DNA of 20,353 bases, taken from contig JALVEX010000430.1 of the NCBI GenBank assembly GCA_027030435.1, positions 1-20,353 of the forward strand, written 5' to 3'. Source of the DNA: Paracoccaceae bacterium. Lineage in GTDB: Bacteria > Pseudomonadota > Alphaproteobacteria > Rhodobacterales > Rhodobacteraceae. How positions within the stretch are numbered: position 1 is the stretch's first letter; every line of letters begins with the position of its first letter. The position numbers and the translations under genes are program-made. Below are positions 1 to 8,001 of the stretch, piece after piece. The notes beneath the pieces were generated by a model that ran no database searches, was not told the DNA's origin, and saw nothing but the letters and a program-made list of their open reading frames with translations.

Positions 1-266
1 ACAAGATCCTCTACACCACCGGGCGGCTCACTTCCGAGATGGTTATCAAGACGGCGCTGATGGGCATCCCCGTGCTTGCCTCGCGCTCCGGGTTCACCGC
101 CTGGGGGGTGGAGATCGCGCGCCAGGTGGGGATGACCCTGATCGGGCGGATGCGCGGGAAGCGCTTCATCTGCCTTTCGGGGGATGAGCGCCTGATCCGC
201 GATGCCGATCCCGAGCACCAGCCCGATGAGCCGGCCCGCGCAGGGCGCAAGGGAGCCGGCGCATGA
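1..266 (+). CDS. fdhD: FdhD, formate dehydrogenase accessory sulfurtransferase (3' part only)
   Basis: This is the last 87 codons of a gene that enters from the left edge; the reading frame starts at base 3 and stops with TGA at 264-266. The visible part carries the FdhD C-terminal core: a TTGRLTSEMV segment (residues 5-14 of the fragment), then GIPVLASRSG and a MTLIGRMRGKRF stretch that lines the nucleotide/cofactor-binding face in this family. FdhD transfers sulfur from the cysteine desulfurase IscS to the Mo-bis-MGD cofactor before it is inserted into formate dehydrogenase. The N-terminal region with the CxxC sulfur-relay motif lies outside the window, so activity cannot be judged. The last ~20 residues are a charged, Gly/Ala/Pro-rich tail. 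The stop overlaps the mobA start (ATGA), which points to one Moco operon. Family call is strong; upstream partners (for example formate dehydrogenase subunits) are not visible. Confidence 0.9.
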   Translation, partial: KILYTTGRLTSEMVIKTALMGIPVLASRSGFTAWGVEIARQVGMTLIGRMRGKRFICLSGDERLIRDADPEHQPDEPARAGRKGAGA

Positions 267-886
267 AACGCCCCCTCGGCGTGATCCTTGCGGGCGGGCA
301 GGCCCGGCGCATGGGCGGGGGTGACAAATGCCTGCTGCCCCTGGCCGGGCGACCGATCCTCGAGCATGTGATCGCCCGGCTTTCGCCGCAGGTGGAAACG
401 GTGGCGATCAATGCCAATGGCGATCCGGCGCGTTTTGCCGGCCTTTCCCTGCCGGTGATCGCCGACAGCGTGCCGGGCTTCGCCGGCCCGCTCGCCGGTG
501 TGCTCGCCGGGCTTGACTGGGCCGCGGGAAGGGGTGCGAGCCATATCGTGACGGCAGCTGCCGATACGCCATTTCTGCCGCTCGATCTGGTGGCGAGGCT
601 GAGCGCCGCCGCGCAGGCTTCGGGGATGCCGATTGCCCTTGCCGCAACCCCCCATGCCGAGCGCGGGCGGGTGCGCCATCCCACCTTCGGCCTCTGGCCG
701 GTGGCGCTGCGCGAGGATCTGCGCCGGGCGCTTGGCGAGGGGGTGCGCAAGGTCGTTCTCTGGACGGATCGCCACGGCGCGGCGGAGGCGCTTTTCGCGC
801 AACCCGGCCCTGATCCCTTCTTCAACGTCAACACGCCCGAAGATCTTGCACGGGCGGAAGAAATTGCCACGGGAGCGGAAGCATGA
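263..886 (+). CDS. mobA: MobA, molybdenum cofactor guanylyltransferase
   Basis: A 207-residue cytoplasmic nucleotidyltransferase that joins GMP from GTP to molybdopterin-bound molybdenum, giving the guanine dinucleotide form of the cofactor. The N-terminus shows the family signature LAGGQARRMGGGDK (residues 9-22), with the Gly loop and Lys22 that contact GTP. GPLAGVLAGL (75-84) and the ADTPFLP loop with the metal-binding Asp101 follow, and NVNTPEDLA lies near the C-terminus. Length is normal (E. coli MobA is about 194 residues). The ATG at 263 overlaps the fdhD stop as ATGA, and the MobA stop overlaps the next start in the same way, so translation of the three genes is probably coupled. Start choice is secure because the GTP-binding motif begins only eight residues in. 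Confidence 0.95.
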   Translation: MKRPLGVILAGGQARRMGGGDKCLLPLAGRPILEHVIARLSPQVETVAINANGDPARFAGLSLPVIADSVPGFAGPLAGVLAGLDWAAGRGASHIVTAAADTPFLPLDLVARLSAAAQASGMPIALAATPHAERGRVRHPTFGLWPVALREDLRRALGEGVRKVVLWTDRHGAAEALFAQPGPDPFFNVNTPEDLARAEEIATGAEA

Positions 887-2676
887 GGATTTACGGCATC
901 ACCGGCTGGAAGAATTCCGGCAAGACGGGCCTCGTGGAGCGGCTGGTGGCGGAGATCCGGGGGCGCGGCTTCAGCGTCTCGACGGTGAAACACGCTCATC
1001 ACAGCTTCGATGTGGATCACGAAGGCACCGACAGCTACCGCCACCGCGCCGCGGGCGCGCGCGAGGTGATGCTGGCTTCAAGCCGGCGCTGGGCGCTCAT
1101 GCATGAAAGCGATCCGCCCGAGGATCCGGCGCTGGCCGATCTCCTCGCGCGGCTCTCGCCTGTCGATCTCGTGCTGATCGAAGGCTACAAGCGCGACACT
1201 CACCCCAAGATCGAGGCCCATCGCGGCGAAACGGGAAAGCCGCTGATCGCCCAAGAGGATGAAACCATCCGCGCCGTTGCCTCCGACAGCGCGCTGGAGG
1301 GGCTCTCCTGCCCGGTATTCGATCTCGATGACACATCCGCGATCGCCGATTTCATCCTTGCCGAAACGGGGCTCCAGCCCGGTGCGGGCGAGGATGCGGC
1401 GCGTCCGCTCCCGGAAATTTCCCCGCCCCCCCTGCGCGACGATTGCTTTGCATTGCCCGCAGGCGTCGAATGGATCCCGGTTGACAAGGCGCTTGCGGCG
1501 CTGCGGGAGGCGCTCGGGCCCGTTGCCGGTGAAGAGAAGCTCGCGGTTTCAGAGGCCGAGGGCCGCATTCTTGCGCAGGACGTGCAGGCCCTGCGCGCCA
1601 ACCCGCCACATGCCAATTCCGCCGTGGATGGCTACGGCTTCGCCCATGGCGCGCTCAAAGGAGAGGGCCCGCATGTGCTGCCGCTCGCGGAAGGCCGCGC
1701 GGCGGCGGGCGCGCCTTACCGGGGCGTGGTGGCGCCGGGGCAGGCGATCCGCATCCTTACGGGGGCGCTCCTGCCCGAAGGGGTCGATACCGTGGTGCTG
1801 GAAGAGGATACCACCCTGGAAGCGGGGCATGTGGCCTTCCGGGGCGGCGTGCGGGCGGGGGCCAATACCCGCGCCGCGGGCGAGGACGTGAAAGCAGGTG
1901 AAACTGCCCTGAGGGCCGGCCATCGCCTGCGCGCACCGGATCTTGCCCTGCTCGCGGCCATCGGTTTGCCCGAGGTGCGGGTGCGCAGGCGGCTTCGCGT
2001 CGGCATCCTTTCCACCGGCGACGAACTGGCGGAACCGGGCAGCACCCCCGATCCGGCCCGCACCTATGATGCCAATCGCCCGATGCTGATCGCCATGGCG
2101 CGGAGGTGGGGGCATGAGGCGGTGGATCTGGGCCATGCGGCCGACAGGCGCGAGGCCGTGGCTGCGGCGCTGGACGAAGCCGCCCAGAGAGCCGATGCGA
2201 TCATCACGTCCGGCGGCGCTTCGGCGGGGGACGAGGATCACCTTTCACGATTGCTGCGTGAAACCGGCAGCATGCGGCAATGGCGGGTTGCGATCAAGCC
2301 GGGCCGCCCGCTGGCGCTGGGCGTCTGGAAGGGGGTGCCGATCTTTGGCCTGCCCGGAAATCCGGTGGCGGCATTCGTCTGTGCGGCCATATTCGCGCGT
2401 CCGGCGCTTTCGCTTCTGGCCGGCGGCGGCTGGACCGAGCCGCGGGGCATCACCGTGCCGGCAGCCTTCGCCAAGAAGAAGAAGCCGGGGCGGCGGGAAT
2501 ATCTGCGCGCGCGGCTCGCTGCGGATGGCGCTGCGGAGGTATTCCACTCCGAAGGTTCGGGGCGCATCTCGGGGCTTTCATGGGCGACGGGGCTGGTGGA
2601 GATCGAGGACGGCGCCCGCGATATCCGGCCGGGTGATCCCGTGCGTTTCATCCCCTATTGCGAGCTCGGCATCTAG
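883..2676 (+). CDS. Bifunctional MobB-MoeA fusion: MGD adaptor plus molybdopterin molybdotransferase
   Basis: A single 597-residue frame joins two Moco proteins. Residues 1 to about 160 are MobB: P-loop GWKNSGKT (8-15), the TVKHAHH segment (34-40) and VDLVLIEGYKR (94-104) with a Walker-B-like Asp. MobB is a GTP-binding partner of MobA. After a Pro-rich linker (about 165-190), residues about 195-597 are a complete MoeA, which inserts molybdate into adenylated molybdopterin. It shows NSAVDGYGF (245-253; Asp249 matches the conserved catalytic-site Asp), STGDELAEPG (377-386), SGGASAGDEDH (443-453), KPGRPLA (472-478) and GLPGNPVAAF (489-498), then the C-terminal beta domain. The ATG overlaps the mobA stop. 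No stop or frameshift lies between the domains, and both keep their key residues, so this is a true fusion rather than a misread junction. Similar MobB/MoeA fusions are known in other bacteria. Confidence 0.93.
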   Translation: MRIYGITGWKNSGKTGLVERLVAEIRGRGFSVSTVKHAHHSFDVDHEGTDSYRHRAAGAREVMLASSRRWALMHESDPPEDPALADLLARLSPVDLVLIEGYKRDTHPKIEAHRGETGKPLIAQEDETIRAVASDSALEGLSCPVFDLDDTSAIADFILAETGLQPGAGEDAARPLPEISPPPLRDDCFALPAGVEWIPVDKALAALREALGPVAGEEKLAVSEAEGRILAQDVQALRANPPHANSAVDGYGFAHGALKGEGPHVLPLAEGRAAAGAPYRGVVAPGQAIRILTGALLPEGVDTVVLEEDTTLEAGHVAFRGGVRAGANTRAAGEDVKAGETALRAGHRLRAPDLALLAAIGLPEVRVRRRLRVGILSTGDELAEPGSTPDPARTYDANRPMLIAMARRWGHEAVDLGHAADRREAVAAALDEAAQRADAIITSGGASAGDEDHLSRLLRETGSMRQWRVAIKPGRPLALGVWKGVPIFGLPGNPVAAFVCAAIFARPALSLLAGGGWTEPRGITVPAAFAKKKKPGRREYLRARLAADGAAEVFHSEGSGRISGLSWATGLVEIEDGARDIRPGDPVRFIPYCELGI

Positions 2677-2696
2677 GGCGGCGTTATTGCGCCGTC
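2677..2696. terminator. Hairpin between convergent genes, possible bidirectional terminator
   Basis: The 30-nt gap between the convergent mobB-moeA gene and the greA-linked membrane-protein gene holds an inverted repeat CGGCG (2679-2683) / CGCCG (2690-2694) around a 6-nt loop. It extends by one wobble and one G-C pair to a 7-bp stem. No T-run follows on either strand, so it is not a textbook intrinsic terminator. Its position, directly after one stop and before the other, is the main reason to call it. Confidence 0.35.
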
Positions 2697-2706
2697 ATGC
2701 GGGCCT

Positions 2707-3777
2707 TCAGCTGAAAGTGCCGGTTACCCGTCCGAGCAGCATGAAGGCACGCGCCGTGCGCGTGTCGGAAAGGGCGGCGATTTCCGCATCGCTCGCGTTC
2801 GGCGCGAAATCCGAGAAGATCTGATCGAAGACGCGCAGGAAGTGATGCGCCGTATCGCGAAAGACGGGATCCTTGCGCATCCGCCCGCTCGCCAGCGCGA
2901 GCGAGGCACGATCATGCACCCCTCCGAGGGCCGAAATGGCGGAGCCCCTCTCCCCCGCCGCGAAACTGCGCCAAACGGAGGGCGGGGCCTTTCGGGGGAC
3001 GAGATCATCCATGTAGATGCCATCCTGGGAAAGCAGGGTCAGGATATCCTGGGCCGCGCGCACCAGCTTGCCGGCCACCGGATCCTGCAGCGCTCGGCGC
3101 AGGGCGGCGAAGCCGGGCTTGTCGTCCATGTCTTCGGGGAAGTTGAGGGCGCGGATGAATTCCTCCACGGTCAGGGGAGGGGCAGGGGGAGCGTCCGCCG
3201 CCTCCAGCGCGAGGCTCGGCTGGGCAGTTTCGGACTTGTTCCGCGCGCTGTTGAGGGCCGGTTTGCCGGGATCCGGATCGCCGCCCTCGCCTTCGCGGTG
3301 GCGGGTAAAGGTTGCGATGGCGCTTTCCGCCTGTTTCTGCGCCGCCTCGATCCGCTGGAGCTTGGCTTCCACCGAAGGCTTCACCGCGAGCCCCGCATTC
3401 TGTTTCTGTATATGGTCAAGATATGTGTGGCGCATGGCGTCGATCGCCGCCTGCAGGCGCGCGGCCTCCTCGCGCATCACGCGTGCGCTGCGGATCGACG
3501 CGGCTGCCACCCAGATCACCGCCACCGGCAGGATCACCGCCATCAGGGTATTGACGAGCGCGAGTGCGTCCATCCCCTGCCCGTTTTCGGTCATGGGGTT
3601 GTGCAGCAGCAGGAAGAGGCCCACGCCGCCGAGCCACAAAAGGCTGAGAACAAGGGCGACGATTTCGATGGAGGTGATGCTCCACTCACGCCCGTTGCGC
3701 CCGAAAACGCCAAGATCGACCGCAGGGGTTTTCGCCCCTTCCCTGTCCGGCCTTTTCTTCTGCGCCTTCTGCGCCAT
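2707..3777 (-). CDS. Conserved hypothetical two-TM, coiled-coil membrane protein downstream of greA
   Basis: A 356-residue protein of unknown function. Visible parts in order: a basic cytosolic-looking N-terminus; two hydrophobic segments (about 36-58 and 73-93) that would form a membrane hairpin; a long charged helix with coiled-coil character (about 97-158); a Pro/Ala/Glu-rich linker (about 160-203); and a compact C-terminal domain (about 204-356) with a strongly patterned sequence such as LLSQDGIYMDDL (248-259), FAAGERGSAISALGG (272-286) and RTARAFMLLGR (340-350). I recognise this as resembling uncharacterised proteins of Rhodobacterales, but no function is known to me. ATG at 3777 is preferred over TTG at 3780, with AGG about 7 nt upstream. 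It starts 16 nt after the greA stop on the same strand, so co-transcription is likely. Confidence 0.8.
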   Translation of the reverse strand: MAQKAQKKRPDREGAKTPAVDLGVFGRNGREWSITSIEIVALVLSLLWLGGVGLFLLLHNPMTENGQGMDALALVNTLMAVILPVAVIWVAAASIRSARVMREEAARLQAAIDAMRHTYLDHIQKQNAGLAVKPSVEAKLQRIEAAQKQAESAIATFTRHREGEGGDPDPGKPALNSARNKSETAQPSLALEAADAPPAPPLTVEEFIRALNFPEDMDDKPGFAALRRALQDPVAGKLVRAAQDILTLLSQDGIYMDDLVPRKAPPSVWRSFAAGERGSAISALGGVHDRASLALASGRMRKDPVFRDTAHHFLRVFDQIFSDFAPNASDAEIAALSDTRTARAFMLLGRVTGTFS

Positions 3778-3793
3778 CAATGCACCTGTGCCT

Positions 3794-4264
3794 TCAGCGA
3801 TAGGTGATGCTCACGATCTCGTAGCTCTTGCCGCCACCGGGAGTGTTGACCTCGACGCTGTCGCCCTCTTCCTTGCCGATGAGGGCGCGGGCGAGCGGCG
3901 ATTTCAGATTGAGCTTGCCGGCCTCGATATTGGCCTCGGGCTCGCCGACGATCTGATAGGTCTTTTCTTCCTCTGTATCCTCGTCGATCAGGGTGATCGT
4001 GGCGCCGAACTTCACGGGGCCGGAAAGCTTTTCGGGATCGATCACCTCGGCGCGCGAGAGGATCGATTCCAGCTCCTTGATACGCCCCTCGATAAAGCTC
4101 TGCTTCTCGCGCGCGGCGTGGTATTCGGCATTTTCCGAGAGATCGCCATGTTCGCGCGCCTCGGCGATCGCGCGGATCACGGCCGGGCGCTCCTCGGATT
4201 TCAGAATCTTCAGCTCTTCATCCAGCGCGGCAAAGCCAGCGCGGGTCATCGGTATCTTTTCCAT
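3794..4264 (-). CDS. greA: GreA, transcription elongation factor
   Basis: A 156-residue protein of the usual GreA length. It enters the secondary channel of RNA polymerase and triggers cleavage of backtracked RNA. The N-terminal coiled coil (about 1-75) carries the tip motif HGDLSENAEYHAA, in which Asp41 and Glu44 match the two acidic residues that coordinate the catalytic magnesium. The C-terminal FKBP-like domain (about 80-156) includes FGATITLIDEDTEEEKTYQIVGE and SPLARALIGKEEGDSVEVNTPGG. The ATG at 4264 has a GAAGAG element about 4 nt upstream. A longer in-frame reading to 4468 exists, but the extra residues do not resemble GreA. Its leader contains a small inverted repeat (see 4285-4305). 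Confidence 0.97.
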   Translation of the reverse strand: MEKIPMTRAGFAALDEELKILKSEERPAVIRAIAEAREHGDLSENAEYHAAREKQSFIEGRIKELESILSRAEVIDPEKLSGPVKFGATITLIDEDTEEEKTYQIVGEPEANIEAGKLNLKSPLARALIGKEEGDSVEVNTPGGGKSYEIVSITYR

Positions 4265-4284
4265 CGCACTCTTCGAATGTTTCG

Positions 4285-4305
4285 GCCCGGTTCGCTTCTT
4301 CGGGC
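4285..4305 (-). promoter_or_regulatory. Inverted repeat in the greA leader
   Basis: GCCCG (4285-4289) and CGGGC (4301-4305) could pair around an 11-nt loop, placing a 5-bp GC hairpin about 20 nt upstream of the greA start. E. coli greA is known to have an attenuating leader, but the resemblance here is only positional and the stem is short. No U-run follows it in the greA direction. Confidence 0.2.
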
Positions 4306-4460
4306 GTTTTCTCAAGTCACCAAGGCACCTGAACCGACCGGGCGGAGGATTGCAACCCCAATGGCGCAAACCCAGCTTCCTGCGGCCGGTTTCTGCTGCA
4401 TGCCCCGCCCTTTCTGATAGCCCGGAACGCCAGCCGGGTAAATATGACGCCGAGTAGCGA

Positions 4461-4490
4461 TTGACCATATCCTCCCCTCTCCGCTATCGG
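4461..4490 (+). promoter_or_regulatory. Putative sigma-70-type promoter for the ETF-QO gene
   Basis: TTGACC (4461-4466) is followed after 18 nt by TATCGG (4485-4490). The -35 matches consensus at five of six positions and the -10 at three. Transcription would start about 50 nt before the ATG at 4547, which supports that start over the upstream GTG at 4490, which overlaps this -10 element. Confidence 0.45.
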
Positions 4491-4546
4491 TGGAGCAGCC
4501 AGACGAACCGGTGCCCTGCGCGCCGATGAGCCGGGAGGGAAGCACC

Positions 4547-6199
4547 ATGGCCGAGATCGAACGCGAATCGATGGAATATGACGTTGTTATCGTCGGCGCG
4601 GGGCCGGCCGGGCTTTCGGCCGCGATCCGCCTGAAGCAGCTCGATCCCGATCTTTCCGTCGTGGTGCTCGAGAAGGGCTCGGAAGTGGGCGCGCATATCC
4701 TTTCGGGGGCGGTGCTCGATCCTTGCGGCCTCGATGCGCTGATCCCCGACTGGAAGGAGCGTGGCGCGCCGATCACCGTGCCGGTGAAGAGCGACAGCTT
4801 CTACATTCTCGGCGAAGGTGGCGGGATACGCGTGCCCAACTGGCCGATGCCGCCGCTGATGAGCAATCACGGCAAATACATCGTTTCGATGGGCAATGTC
4901 TGCCGCTGGATGGCGGAACAGGCCGAGGCGCTTGGGGTGGAGATCTTTCCGGGGATGTCGTGCAGCGAGCTTGTCCATGGCGAAGACGGCCGCGTGCGCG
5001 GGGTGGTGGCGGGCGTGTTCGGGCTCAATCCCGATGGCACGCCGGGCCCCAATTACGAGCCGGGGATGGAGCTTCTGGGGAAATATGTCTTCCTTGCCGA
5101 AGGCGTGCGCGGAAGCCTTTCCAAGCAGGTGATCGAAAGGTTCGATCTGCAGGCAGGGCATGACGTGCAGAAATACGGCCTTGGCATGAAGGAAATCTGG
5201 GAGATCGATCCGAAGAAGCACCAGGAAGGGAAGATCGTGCATACCGCCGGCTGGCCTCTGGGGCGCAATGCCGGCGGCGGCGGCTTCATCTATCATGCCG
5301 AGAACAATCAGGTGTTCATCGGCTTCGTTGTGCATCTCAACTACCGCAATCCCCATCTCTACCCCTACATGGAATTCCAGCGCTTCAAGCACCACCCGAT
5401 GGTGGCCGAGCTGCTGGAGGGCGGCAAGCGGGTGGCCTATGGCGCGCGTGCAATCAGCGAGGGGGGCTGGCAATCGATTCCGAAGGTGGTATTCCCGGGC
5501 GGGGCGCTGCTGGGGTGCTCGGCGGGGCTCGTGAACCTGCCGCGCATCAAGGGCAATCACAACGCCATGCTTTCCGGCAAGGCGGCGGCCGAGGCCGCCC
5601 ATGCCGCCATCCGGGCCGGGCGCGAAGGCGATGAGCTTACGGCTTACGAGGAGGATCTGCGCTCGGGGCCGATCGCGAAGGATCTGAAACCGGTGCGCAA
5701 CGTGAAGCCCTTGTGGTCGCGCTTCGGGATGCTGGGATCGCTGGTGCTCGGCGGGCTCGACATGTGGACGAACAGCCTCTTCAAATTCTCCCTCTTCGGC
5801 ACGCTGAAGCATGGCAAGACAGATGCCGCCGCCACCGAGCCCGCCGCGCGCCACCACAAGATCGATTATCCGAAGCCCGATGGCGTGCTCTCCTTCGATC
5901 GCCTCACCAATGTGGCCTATTCCTTCACCAATCACGAAGAAAACCAGCCCTGCCATCTGAAGCTGAAGGATCCCGAACTGCCGATTCGCGTGAACCTGCC
6001 GGAATATGACGAGCCTGCGCAGCGCTATTGCCCGGCCGGGGTTTACGAGGTGCTGAAGGAGGGGGTGGAAAGCCCGGTCTTCGTCATCAATTTCCAGAAC
6101 TGCGTGCACTGCAAGACATGCGACATCAAGGATCCCAAGCAGAACATCAACTGGACAACGCCGCAGGGCGGTGACGGGCCCAACTATCCCAACATGTAG
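4547..6199 (+). CDS. Electron transfer flavoprotein-ubiquinone oxidoreductase (ETF-QO)
   Basis: A 550-residue membrane-associated iron-sulfur flavoprotein that takes electrons from reduced ETF, which collects them from acyl-CoA and related dehydrogenases, and passes them to ubiquinone. The N-terminal FAD fold shows VVIVGAGPAGLSAAIRL with GAGPAG at 17-22, then the family motif HILSGAVLDP (50-59). A central FAD/quinone domain includes GLGMKEIWE and the GCSAGLVNLPRIKGNHNAMLSGK stretch. The C-terminal ferredoxin-like part supplies four cysteines for the 4Fe-4S cluster: Cys495, then Cys519, Cys522 and Cys525. Length matches the family (about 550). ATG at 4547 is chosen because GGGAGGG sits about 7 nt upstream and because the 19 residues added by the GTG at 4490 are not family-like. 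It is divergent from greA and followed by the TPR and ispE genes. Confidence 0.96.
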   Translation: MAEIERESMEYDVVIVGAGPAGLSAAIRLKQLDPDLSVVVLEKGSEVGAHILSGAVLDPCGLDALIPDWKERGAPITVPVKSDSFYILGEGGGIRVPNWPMPPLMSNHGKYIVSMGNVCRWMAEQAEALGVEIFPGMSCSELVHGEDGRVRGVVAGVFGLNPDGTPGPNYEPGMELLGKYVFLAEGVRGSLSKQVIERFDLQAGHDVQKYGLGMKEIWEIDPKKHQEGKIVHTAGWPLGRNAGGGGFIYHAENNQVFIGFVVHLNYRNPHLYPYMEFQRFKHHPMVAELLEGGKRVAYGARAISEGGWQSIPKVVFPGGALLGCSAGLVNLPRIKGNHNAMLSGKAAAEAAHAAIRAGREGDELTAYEEDLRSGPIAKDLKPVRNVKPLWSRFGMLGSLVLGGLDMWTNSLFKFSLFGTLKHGKTDAAATEPAARHHKIDYPKPDGVLSFDRLTNVAYSFTNHEENQPCHLKLKDPELPIRVNLPEYDEPAQRYCPAGVYEVLKEGVESPVFVINFQNCVHCKTCDIKDPKQNINWTTPQGGDGPNYPNM

Positions 6200-6204
6200 G
6201 GAAA

Positions 6205-6239
6205 AATGCGCCACCCGGGGCATATTGCCCCGCCGCATT
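6205..6239. terminator. Two-tier hairpin after the ETF-QO gene, probable terminator
   Basis: Six bases after the ETF-QO stop, AATGCG (6205-6210) can pair with CGCATT (6234-6239). Nested inside is a perfect 6-bp stem GGGGCA / TGCCCC (6217-6222 / 6226-6231) with a 3-nt loop. An A-run precedes the structure, which would be a U-run for a transcript coming from the right. Downstream on the plus strand there is only GAATT. This is the strongest hairpin in the window, though not a canonical intrinsic terminator for the ETF-QO transcript. Confidence 0.5.
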
Positions 6240-6297
6240 GAATTGCATGGCCCGGAAGGATAGGCTCCTGCGCATGGATTTCGGGAGAGGTTGGAGC

Positions 6298-8001
6298 GTG
6301 ATTCTCAGGAAAACGAAAGGGATCGCCCTGGTGGCGATACTGGTCGGCCAGATGGCGCTGCCGGCTTTGGGCGAGAGCGTGTCAGGGGCATATCTTGCAG
6401 CCCGGCAGGCAGGCAAGCAGAGCGATTTCGAGAAGGCGGCGGATTACTATGCGATTGCCCTCGCCCGCGATCCGGGCAATCCGCGGCTGCTTGAGAATGC
6501 GCTTCTCTCGTTCATTGCCATGGGCGATTTCGAAAAAGCCCTCCCCATTGCCCGCAAGATGGCCGCCGATGGCCGAAAAAGCCAGATGGCGAACATGGTT
6601 ATCCTCGGGGATCTTGCCCGCCGGGAAGATTACACCGCCATCCTGAAAAGCCTCGAGGAAGGCGAAAGGATCGGCCCGCTCGTGGATGGCCTCCTGAAGG
6701 CATGGGCGGAGATGGAAACGGGGCGCGTGTCCGACGCCCTGAAGGACTTCGATCAGGTTATAGCCGCCAAGGGCTCGCGTGCCTTCGGGCTTTATCACAA
6801 GGCTCTCGCGATTGCCTCGGCAGGCGATTTTGCCGGGGCCGACAAGATCTTCGCCGGCAAGGCCGGAGCCCCCCTGCGGATGACACGCCGGGGCGTGATC
6901 GCCCATGCCGAGATACTGAGCCAGCTTGAGCGCAATGCAGATGCGCTCAAGCTTGTCGAGACGGCCTTCGGCAGCGATCCCGATCCCCTCGCCGAGGATC
7001 TGCGCGCGCGCCTGAAGGCGGGCGAAAGGCTCCCCTTCCGCCTCGTCACTTCGCCGCGCGAAGGGATGGCGGAGGTTTTCTATACCCTTGCCGGTGCCCT
7101 GCGCGGGGAAGCCGGTGATACCTACACGCTGATATACAGCCGGATGGCGCAGATGCTCGATCCCGAGCATGCCGACGCCACTTTGATGACGGCCCAGCTG
7201 CTGGAGCGGCTCGGAAACCACGATCTCGCGATCGAAACCTACAAGCTGATCCCGCCGGACGATCCCGCCCGGGTGACCGCAGAGATCGGGCGTGCCGAAG
7301 CAATGCGCAAGGCCGGTCGGGCAGATGCGGCGATCGAGGTTCTGGAACAGCTCGCGAAGGCCTTCCCAGGGCTTGCGCGGGTCCATGTCGCGCTCGGTGA
7401 CATCTACCGGCAGGAGAAGCAGTTCGGCAAGGCGGCCAAGGCCTACGGGCGGGCCATCGAGCTTGCGGAGAAAACCGGTGGCGCGGAATGGTTCATCTAC
7501 TATGCGCGCGGCATCTCCTATGAACGCCTCGGAAAATGGGACCTCTCGGAAGCCGATCTGAGGAAGGCGCTTGCCCTGGAGCCCGATCAGCCGAATGTTC
7601 TCAATTACCTCGGCTATTCCCTGGTTGACAGGAACGTGAAGCTCGAAGAAGCGCTGGAAATGATCCGCAAGGCCGTGGCCGCGCGGCCCGATGACGGCTA
7701 CATAAGGGATTCGCTCGGCTGGGCGCTCTATCGTATGGGGCGCTATGACGAGGCCGTGAAGCATATGGAGCGGGCTGTCGAACTGACGGCAACGGATCCG
7801 ATCATCAACGATCATCTTGGCGATGTCTATTGGGCCGTGGGGCGCCATCGCGAGGCGCAGGTGCAGTGGCATCGCGCGCTTTCCTTCGATCCCGAGGAGA
7901 AGGAAAGAAAACGGATCCGGCGCAAGCTCGAGATTGGCCTTGATGCGGTGCTGGAAGCCGAGGGTGCCAAGCCCCTTGCCATGAGCAACAATGAGAATTG
8001 A
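6298..8001 (+). CDS. Tetratricopeptide-repeat protein with signal peptide, upstream of ispE
   Basis: With the GTG start at 6298 the product has 567 residues. It begins with a signal peptide (basic MILRKTKG, hydrophobic IALVAILVGQMALPALG, then ES), so the protein is likely periplasmic or lipid-facing. The rest is a chain of TPR-like helical pairs, for example SDFEKAADYYAIALARDPGNP and, near the C-terminus, GKWDLSEADLRKALALEPDQP, KLEEALEMIRKAVAARPDDG and GRYDEAVKHMERAVELTATDP. Such arrays serve as protein-binding scaffolds; the partner is unknown. GTG 6298 has GGGAGAGG 7 nt upstream; in-frame ATGs at 6247 and 6274 lack a good ribosome site and would bury the signal peptide. The gene overlaps ispE by 11 nt, an arrangement I associate with Rhodobacterales. 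Function is not known. Confidence 0.85.
   Translation: MILRKTKGIALVAILVGQMALPALGESVSGAYLAARQAGKQSDFEKAADYYAIALARDPGNPRLLENALLSFIAMGDFEKALPIARKMAADGRKSQMANMVILGDLARREDYTAILKSLEEGERIGPLVDGLLKAWAEMETGRVSDALKDFDQVIAAKGSRAFGLYHKALAIASAGDFAGADKIFAGKAGAPLRMTRRGVIAHAEILSQLERNADALKLVETAFGSDPDPLAEDLRARLKAGERLPFRLVTSPREGMAEVFYTLAGALRGEAGDTYTLIYSRMAQMLDPEHADATLMTAQLLERLGNHDLAIETYKLIPPDDPARVTAEIGRAEAMRKAGRADAAIEVLEQLAKAFPGLARVHVALGDIYRQEKQFGKAAKAYGRAIELAEKTGGAEWFIYYARGISYERLGKWDLSEADLRKALALEPDQPNVLNYLGYSLVDRNVKLEEALEMIRKAVAARPDDGYIRDSLGWALYRMGRYDEAVKHMERAVELTATDPIINDHLGDVYWAVGRHREAQVQWHRALSFDPEEKERKRIRRKLEIGLDAVLEAEGAKPLAMSNNEN

Noticed and set aside
3017..4417. Open frame of 466 codons on the plus strand across greA and its downstream gene
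   Set aside because: It runs antisense to two supported genes and their intergenic gap, with a Ser/Arg/Ala-rich product typical of shadow frames.
4484..6238. Long open frame (584 codons) antisense to the ETF-QO gene
   Set aside because: It mirrors a GC-rich real gene, has His/Arg/Ala-rich composition with no domain, and its strand has no ribosome site or partner. The opposite strand has a full family match.
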